Assembly (NCBI RefSeq): GCF_000372725.1
Contig: NW_005199159.1
Span: 3,011 to 67,010 of the forward strand
Source: Emiliania huxleyi CCMP1516
Lineage: Eukaryota > Haptophyta > Isochrysidales > Noelaerhabdaceae
DNA: 64,000 bases
Direction of reading: 5' to 3'
Positions 57,182 through 64,000 of the stretch are shown piece after piece (position 1 is the stretch's first letter; every line of letters begins with the position of its first letter). The translations under genes were made by a program, and so were the position numbers. The notes beneath the pieces were generated by a model. It was not told the origin of the DNA. It was given only the letters and a program-made list of their open reading frames with translations, and made no database searches.

Positions 57182-60100
57182 CTACGACGCGCCCTCCTCC
57201 ACGTCAGCAAACATGCGCTCCACCACGGGCTCGTAAAAGGGGCCGTCGGGCGGGTCGTGGCCGGGCGTTACTGCGATGAGGCCGAGCGAGTTGACCACCC
57301 AGATGGAGCCGAGCGCCCCCGAGCCGCCAGAGTCGTCCCACACCTTGCGCGGCGGCAGCTCGGCGCGGCGCACCCACGGCAGAGGGACGCAGCGCATCGC
57401 GTCGGCGGCGGGCGGCTCCTCTGTCGCGGTGCACACCATGCCGAGCGCGGCGTGCCCCTCGGGCGGCACACCCTCCCACGCGTAGAGCCCTCGCCGGCCT
57501 GCCGCCGCCGGCCCGACCGCCCGCTTGGCCCAGCGCAGCGTGTAGCGCACCGGCGGCGGGAAGGAGTAGGCGACCAGCGCGGCGAGCTCCGAGGTGCCGC
57601 CGAGCCTCCAGCGCGACTGGCGCGTGTCGGTCACCTCGACGGTCCGCTGCGGCGCGCCGCTGAACATCCGGCCCGGCTTGACCGCCCCGGCCAGGGCGTA
57701 GTGGCCGAGGCAGATCTTCACACTCGCGCCGCGGAGGATCGAGTCGCCGCGGAGTGACGGCGCCCAGACGGCGCCCTTCTGCCGCCCGCCCCCGCCGCCC
57801 GCCCCGCCCGCCGTCGAGTCCCACACCCGCTCGAAGTCGCCCAAACGGCAGAGCTGCGTGCGGATGCTGCTCGTGCCTTCGGCCGTCGCCTCCGCCGGCT
57901 CGCCGAGCGGCGGCGCGTCCGCCCACGCCTCGCCGTCGCCGGCGACGGGCGCGGCGGGCGCCGCCGCCCCACTCTCCGTGCGGATCGGGGGCGGCGGCGC
58001 CGCCGAGCTCTCTTCGCCGACGTCGCCGGGCGGCTCGTCGTGCCAGTCGGCTGCCGCCGCGCCCTCTTGCTCCACCGCGTCGAGGAAGTCGCGCCGCGAG
58101 AGGAGCGGGGGGCCGTCGGTGGCGTCGGCGAGCGCGCCCTTGCGCAGGAAGAGGAAGAGCTCGACTACCGTCTCGTCGAGCGCGCTCAGGCCGAGCCAGC
58201 GGAGGCCGGTCTGCAGCTCGGACCAGGAGACGTGCGCATCGCGGTCGCGGTCACACGCGGCGAAGAAGGCGGCGGGCGAGAGGCGCCGACGGGCCATGAG
58301 GCGGCACACCCGCGCGAGCAGCGCGCGCAGGTGCAGGATCTGGTACTCGTCCTCGGTCGTAAGCACCCGCGCCACCGAGTGCTGCCGCCAGTCGGCGTGC
58401 CGCCGGCGGCGACAGTGGCGGATCGAGGCGAAGGCGTTGCGCCGGTGCACCATGCCGTTGGACTGCAGCGCGCGGAGCAGCATGTTTGCGGGCTCGGCCT
58501 CGTACTGCAGCGACGAATCCAGGAAGCGGAAGCACTGGTGCGCGATGCCGCCGAGGTAGTCCTTGCCGCCACCGCCGTTCGCATCCGCGCCGGGCAGCGA
58601 CGCGTCCACGAACGCCACGGTGCCGTCGAGGATCCGCCCGCCGTGCCGCAGCGCCAGCTCGGCTCGCGGCGCGGCGGCGAGGCGGCCGCCGGGGCTGCGC
58701 CGCGCCGCGTGCAGCGCGGCACGCAACGCCTCGGCCTCGGGCAGGGAGACGGCGACGAGGAAGCGGCCCGTGACGAGCTGGTAAAAGGCGTGCGACCGCA
58801 GCGCGCGCTCGAGCTGCTCGAGCGAGGCCCGCCCGTCGGCGTCCGTCTCCACCGCGCGCAGCAGCTGCGCGAGCCGCCCCTCCGGCCCGGTGGCACACAC
58901 CTCCAGCTTGAGCGCGGACGCGTCGCTGCCGCCCGCCCCGTCCTCGCCCGCCCCCCCCGGTGCCGCCGCCGCTTGCCTTGCCGCGGCGGCGCCCACAGCG
59001 CCAAGGGCCCGCTCGAGCAGGCTGCTGCCCGCGGCGGCGGCCGCCGCTGCCGCCGAGGCGGCGACCCTTGCGGCGGCGGCCTGCGGCGCGACGTCCACGT
59101 CGAGGGCGTGCAGCACGCGCAGGATGTCGGCCGTGTCGAGCCGCCCGTCGCCGTCGCCGTCAAAGAGCGCGAACGCGTCCCGCACGCGTCGCTCCTGCCG
59201 CGCGGTGAGCGGCGGCGGCTCGGTGGTCCAGAGCAGGTCGGGCGCCGGCAGCAGCTTGGCGGCATCGGGCACCCAGTCGAGCACAAGCGAGATGTTCTTG
59301 AGGCGGCGCGGCTTGGCGGCCGGCTCGGCCGGCGCGAGGTTGGCGGAGAGCTGCACAAACTCGGGCAGGAGCAGAGGCGGCACGGCCTCGCGGCACATGA
59401 CGGACGAGCGGAAGCGGCGCGCCGGGTAGAACGGGGCGGGCCCGGGCGCGCCCCCGTCGGCGCCGCACGGCTCGCGCAGCGCCGTGAGGGGCCACGGCTG
59501 TGGCGGCGGCGCGTCGCGCGCCCACGCCTCGCGCGGGAAGTCCTCGACCGCCGCGACGGCCATCTCCACCTCGGCGAGCTGCTCGTGCGTCTGCTCGACC
59601 TCCTGCTCCTGCTCCTGCTCCGCGACCACCTCGGCGACCAGCTCGCGCTCCGCCGCCGCCATCGACATGGACACCACCGCCGAGGCGCCGGCCGCGACGC
59701 CGGAGCCCGCGGAGGAGAGGGCGCGCGCGCGCAGCCGCGAGAGCGTCTCGCGCTCCTTGGGCAAGAGCTCCGCGCCCCCATCGGCAAGGCAGGCCGTGTA
59801 TAGCCGCGCCTCGCGGTCCAGGATGTCGCCCGTCCGCTCGAGCGGCGGCACGCAGTTGGCCACCTCAGCCGACATCCGCTCGCAAAAGACGTCCATCAGC
59901 CGCGCGAGCTGCGCGGCGGGCGGCGCGATCGCGGGCGACGCGTCGGCGGCGCGGAGCAGCACGCGCATCGCCGCGCACCGCCAGACGTCGCGCAGCGACT
60001 GCTGGCAGAGCCGCGCCAGCTGGAGCGACTCGGAGGCCAAGCCGTTGACCACCGCCCACGCGCAGGCGTCGCGCAGGAAGCCGTCGGAGCCGGCGCGGCC

Positions 60101-63100
60101 GCCGGAAGCCGCGGGGCTGTCGGCGGTTGCGGCGGCGGCGGCGGCGGCGTTATCGCTCGCACACGCGGCGGCGGCGGCGGCGGCGGCGGCCTCAGGCGAG
60201 TCGCACCGGCCGAGGGCCGCCTGCTCGCGGATCTGCCGCGCCAGCTCCGGCGGCACGAGCAGCGTGACGCGCTGTCCCGCCCCGACTCGGCGCATGCGAA
60301 AGGCGCCCTGCGCGAGGTCGCGGAAGGTGACGTCCTTGCCGACGGTGAGGAAGGCGCGCGCGTGGGCGGGGAGCTCGACGTCGGTGCCGGTGGTGTGCAC
60401 GTGGTCGAAGAAGACGAAGCGTCGCGCGGGCTGCACGCCGCAGCGCTCCAGGGTGAGGGGCGGCCCGCCGCCGCGCCGCAGGACGAGCTTGCGCCCGCCC
60501 TCAAGGTAGACGCACGCCTCGAAAGAGCTCAGCCCCGTCGAGAGGAGGAAGGAGGCCGCCTCCGCGTTGGAGAGGCCCGTCACCAGCGCGCCCGTGTCGA
60601 TGAGCGCGTGCCGGCGCGGCTCGGCCGTCGCGGCGCGCCGCAGGATGGCGCGCGCATTCCAGCCGGGGCGCAGCAGCTCGTGGGAGAGGGCGGCGGAGGA
60701 GGTGAGGACGGTCAGCATGCGCGCGTCGTCGCCCTCCTCGTAGGTGGGCGTGCCCAGCTCCTCGGGCAGCAGCTCGGACGGCGTGCCGGAGAAGCCGAGC
60801 CGCGAGCCAAAGACGATGGCCCCGCCGAGCTCCTGCCCCGAGGCGGAGAGCTTGAGCGACGAGAAGGACATCGTCGCCGGGAAGACGTACCGCTCGAGGT
60901 GGTGCCGCGCGAGCGCCGGCTCGCCGCGCAGCAGCTCAAAGAGCGGCTCCATCTGCTCGGCGTCGCTCATCTCGAGCAAGTGCAGCGCAGGCACCTCGAG
61001 CGTCGCGCCGCCGTCCGGGTCGGCCGACGACGCCACGCTCACTGCGCCGGGCGAACGGAGCGAATTCGAGCGAAGCGACCCCGGCGAGCAAAGCGGCGAC
61101 TCGTGTGCGCCGGGGTCGGACTCGTCGCCCGCCACGTCCGACGCGCGGCACGTCCCCACCCGGAGCAGGCTCGGGGCGCCGATCTGCGAGGCGATGGCGT
61201 CGCGGCGCGGCCTTGTCAGGCGCGGGTCGAGCTCGGCCTGGGCGGACCCGCGCCGCTCCCCCTCCTCTGCGGCGGCGGGGCTGCCGCAGCCTTGCGCGTC
61301 GCGCCCCTGCCGGCTGGCTCGCGCCCACCGCCTCGCGCCCATCGCCGCCTCGGCGAGGGCGCCGAGCGACGCGCGCGGTGGGGGGTGCTGCTCGACGGCG
61401 CCGCGCACGCGGCCCCCCGCGGCGGCGACCCACGCGGCGAAGGTGAGGGAGGCGGGGCGGAGCTTGTATGGCCCGATCTGGACGCTGAGCTCGGCGCGCA
61501 GCTCGCGCATCACGCGCATAAAGTCTGCCCAGCGCAGCTTCTCGTAGCGGTACGCGAGGATGGTGAGGCCGATGGCGACGTCGGGGTGGGAGAACTGCGA
61601 CGACTCGGAGGGGCAGTCCTTGCCCACGAAGGGGACCGCGAGCACGCGGCGCGAGAGCGGTGTCGTCGGGTGCGAGCGGAGGAAGGAGGCCGAGAGGAGG
61701 CCGAACGAGACGCGCGACGCCTTGCCCAGCACGTGCGGAAGCAGCGAGACGAGCCAGTCGCGCGTCAGGTTGAGCAGCTTGAAGGCGTCGTCGGTGAGCG
61801 CCCTCCGCATCTCCGCCTCGCCGACGCCGCCCGCCGCCGCGTCGGGCGGGGCGCTGCCCGCCGCGGGCACGCGGCGGGTCACGTACTCGGCGAGGGCGGC
61901 CGGCGGGATGGCGGTGATGCCCATCTTGACGAGCCACGCGACGGCCCAGCGCGAGAGGGGCGGCAGCATTGCGCTGTCGTACCAGCTGCGGCTGAGCAGC
62001 ACAAAATGCGGCGTCAGCTGCACCTCGTGCGCGCTCCTGCCGGCCGAGATGGCCGCGCGGAGCGCCTCGGCAGCCGCGATGGCGTCCGTCGACGGCGCAA
62101 GGCCCGCGTCGGCGGCGCGGCCGGTGAGGGCGAGGAGGAGGCCGTCGAGCAGCTGGAAGGGCAGCTGCCAGCGGATGCCCGAGCCGAGGCTCGCGCTCTT
62201 TGCAAAGTCGAGCGGCTCGCGCCCGCCGAGCGGCCAGTTGAGCTCCGACTTGAGCGGGTGGAGGAGCCAGTCCACCTCGTCCAGCACGAGCACGCCGCCG
62301 CCCCACAGCCGCAGCACCCGCGCACAGAGCCGCAGCTGCCTCGTCGCCGAGTCGAGCTCGGTCGCGGCGGCGCGCGGCACGCGCAGCGGCGTCGGGAGGC
62401 TGCTGAGCAGGCCGACCACGCCGGTGGGCGGCGGCGGCGGCGCGAGCGCGATCTCGCGGTGCAGCTCGAGGAACTTGAGCAGGAAGGACTTGACTGCCGC
62501 CGGGGGCGCGAGCACGGTGCCGCCCTCGGCGCGCGCCCGCTCGAGCCTCGCGACGAGCTGTGCGTCGACGGGCGCGCCGCGCTCGAAGCCAAAGTAGAAG
62601 GCGGCGCGCCGCAGCAGGGCAGAGAGCGGGGAGCGGAGCACCGAGCCCGCAAAGTGGAGGAGCGAGGCGGGCACGAGCAGCGTCACGAGCCGCTCGCCGT
62701 CGGCCAGGATGAGCGTGAGGAGCGGCGCGATCACGGTGGTCTTGCCCGCGCCCATGAGCAGCTGGTGGCAGAGCGAGCGCGGCGGCGATTGCGACGCGGC
62801 GCGCACAAAGGTGCGCAGGAGCCGCACCTGCTCGCCCCGCAGCATCATCCCCGAGCAGAACTCGAGCAGGAGCATGCGCGGCTCCAGTGTCGGCGGGCCG
62901 CCGGCCGCCTCGACGTCCCCCGCACCGGCGCTGTCCGCGTGGCAGTGGCGCCGCTGGCTGAGGACCACCGCCAGAGACTTGGCCGCCTCTGCGAGCCGCT
63001 CCTCCGCCTCCGCCACCGCCGCCGCCCCACTCCTCCTCTCGCCGCCGCCGGCCACGAGCGCAGAGCGGTGTGCCCAGTCTGCAGCCTCCGCCGCCTCGCC

Positions 63101-64000
63101 GAGCCTCGCCAGCACGGCGTCGCAGCCGGCGAGGCAACGCCTCACGTGCGAGGTGCGGCTCGAGCGGAGCATCAGCAGCGCGAGCGAAGAGACGAGCCAC
63201 GCGGCGCGCGCCTCGCCGACGCGGCGGCCGAGCTCCGCCGCCCCCGTGGTGGCGAGGAGCAGCCGGAGCAGCAGCGGCAGCGTGAGCGTGGGCGTGCCTC
63301 CGCCTACAGTCGGAGAGCCACACCTGAGGGCGGTGCAGGGAGCCTCTGCCGCAGCGCCGCCCTAACCGACCTAGGCGCAGCAGCGCCGCCGCCGCCGGCG
63401 CTCGCGAGGCCTCGCCCCGCTCCTCGCGGGCCGGAAGCGGCGCGTCCGCCTCCCTCTCGCTGTTGGCGAGCGCCTCAATCTGCGGCGCGGCCGCGGCGAC
63501 CGCCGCCGTGTCGTCCTTGAGCTGCTGCGCGAGAGCCGCGCGGAGGGCCACGATCGCCTTCTCCGCCCTGGCCGCCTCGTCGCCGCCGCCGCCGCGCGCG
63601 ATGGCGGCGATGGCGTCCTCGGAGAGCGCGTGGAGGCGCGGCTCCTCCGCCGCCTCCTTCTGCAGCTCGTAGGTGCGCATGTCCCGCTGCAGCCGCCGAA
63701 GCGTCGAGCGCGCGAGGTCCGAGCGCGACGCGGGGTGGTGCGACAGGTCGAACGGGAGAGCGCCGGCTCCACCCTCCGCGGCGACGAACTTGGGCCGCTG
63801 CGTCACGACCGCGCTCGACGCGACGTCCCGGAGCGGGGCGCCGCACAGCGCCTCGAGCTCGCTCGCCGTGGCGCGCATCGCCGCGCCCTCCGACGTGGCG
63901 GCGGCCGGCTCGGCCGGCTGGACCAGCGGCAGCGCGGATCGGCCAAAGTCGGAGACGACCACCTCGGAGAGGGCCGGGTGGTCCACCAGCGACACGAGCG
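57182..64000 (-). CDS. giant DUF3638/DUF3645-type P-loop protein with EF-hands and SPRY-like C-terminus (5' end off window)
   Basis: At least 2248 aa. Exons 64000-63371 (partial) and 63303-57182 (6.1 kb, intronless) join as G|GC through a 67 nt intron. A helical N-terminal part (RRLQRDMRTYELQKEAAEEP) is followed by MLRGEQVRLLRTFVRA, Walker A QLLMGAGKTTVIAPLLTLIL, LLVPASLLHFAGSVL and Walker B GGGVLVLDEVDWLLHPLKSE. That layout matches DUF3638/DUF3645 proteins, giant P-loop/helicase-like proteins of fungi and protists. Further on, GSRLGFSGTPSELLPEELGT resembles the motif-III region. Two EF-hands (FALFDGDGDGRLDTADILRV; CDRDRDAHVSWSELQTGLRW) suggest calcium control. The last 220 residues (KICLGHYALAGAVKPGRMFS; EGHAALGMVCTATEEPPAAD) look like a SPRY/B30.2 sandwich. 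Expected role: large ATP-driven scaffold; biochemical function of the family is not established. Confidence 0.75.
63304..63370 (-). other. intron of the giant DUF3638-type gene
   Basis: 67 nt, GTCGGTTAGG...ACTGTAG. Chosen because the other acceptor (CCGCCCTCAG) would place a stop within 7 codons. It is the only intron in the 6.8 kb visible. Confidence 0.65.

Noticed and set aside
60362-63520. 1052-codon + strand open frame and a 1019-codon alternate - frame
   Set aside because: Shadows of the DUF3638-type gene. Only the first part (63995-63371) of the alternate - frame is accepted, as the upstream exon.
1-64000. CRISPR arrays, bacterial operons, ribosome binding sites, tRNA or rRNA genes
   Set aside because: None seen. 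The spaced repeats here are tandem satellites or exon duplications, and gene structure is eukaryotic.

Overview
The window looks like nuclear DNA of a GC-rich unicellular eukaryote, most likely a secondary-plastid alga of the haptophyte (coccolithophore) kind. The reasons are very GC-rich coding sequence, monocistronic genes on both strands, mostly short introns (about 40-110 nt) in which GC-AG is as common as GT-AG, perfect CCCTAA (telomere-type) repeats inside one intron, Pro- and Gly-rich proteins, and a mix of mitochondrial, secretory and cytosolic eukaryotic families. The lineage is an inference; a pelagophyte or dinoflagellate relative cannot be excluded from sequence reading alone.

Layout. 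0-4.2 kb: tail of an MA3-type gene, an FKBP/TPR gene (-), and a 0.97 kb TIR transposon with a broken DDE transposase. 4.5-12.2 kb: fucosyltransferase-like gene, RING/ubiquitin-like gene, ADP-ribosyltransferase-like gene (-, frameshifted), a hypothetical gene, a 0.38 kb TIR element, a membrane protein. 12.9-24.3 kb: GT92-like glycosyltransferase, small membrane protein, MFS transporter, BTB-like/LIM protein, SET-domain methyltransferase, Gly/Tyr/His-rich membrane protein. 25-38 kb: secreted Cys-rich protein, intronless YaaA homologue, a 2OG-Fe(II) dioxygenase-like gene, hypothetical genes, a DoxX-like protein, all set among dispersed repeats. 38-50 kb: acidic protein, EXS (XPR1-type) exporter, broken AP2 gene, a complete ten-exon mitochondrial Lon protease, and an ankyrin/DEAD-box protein. 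50.3-54.3 kb: repeat cluster with a LINE remnant, a 0.77 kb inverted repeat and a 407 bp MITE with a 9 bp target duplication. 54.3-64 kb: Pro/His-rich ORF, ankyrin/coiled-coil gene with two frameshifts, and a giant DUF3638-type P-loop protein with EF-hand and SPRY-like regions that runs off the right edge.

Most striking: many introns here look recently made. In at least seven introns of five unrelated genes the first 12-35 bases of the intron are a near-copy of the first bases of the following exon, followed by a short filler that ends in the acceptor AG. Two filler families recur in different genes (an AACCTTCT-period family at 2.06 and 45.05 kb; a family ending AGCTGTGAACAG at 6.27 and 45.42 kb), one intron holds two units in tandem, and one is built of telomeric repeats plus exon copies. 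This is what intron gain by introner-like insertion, or by staggered-break repair with filler DNA, should leave behind. Splicing at the duplicated junction restores every reading frame: the Lon gene model (10 exons, 1008 aa) is phase-consistent throughout.
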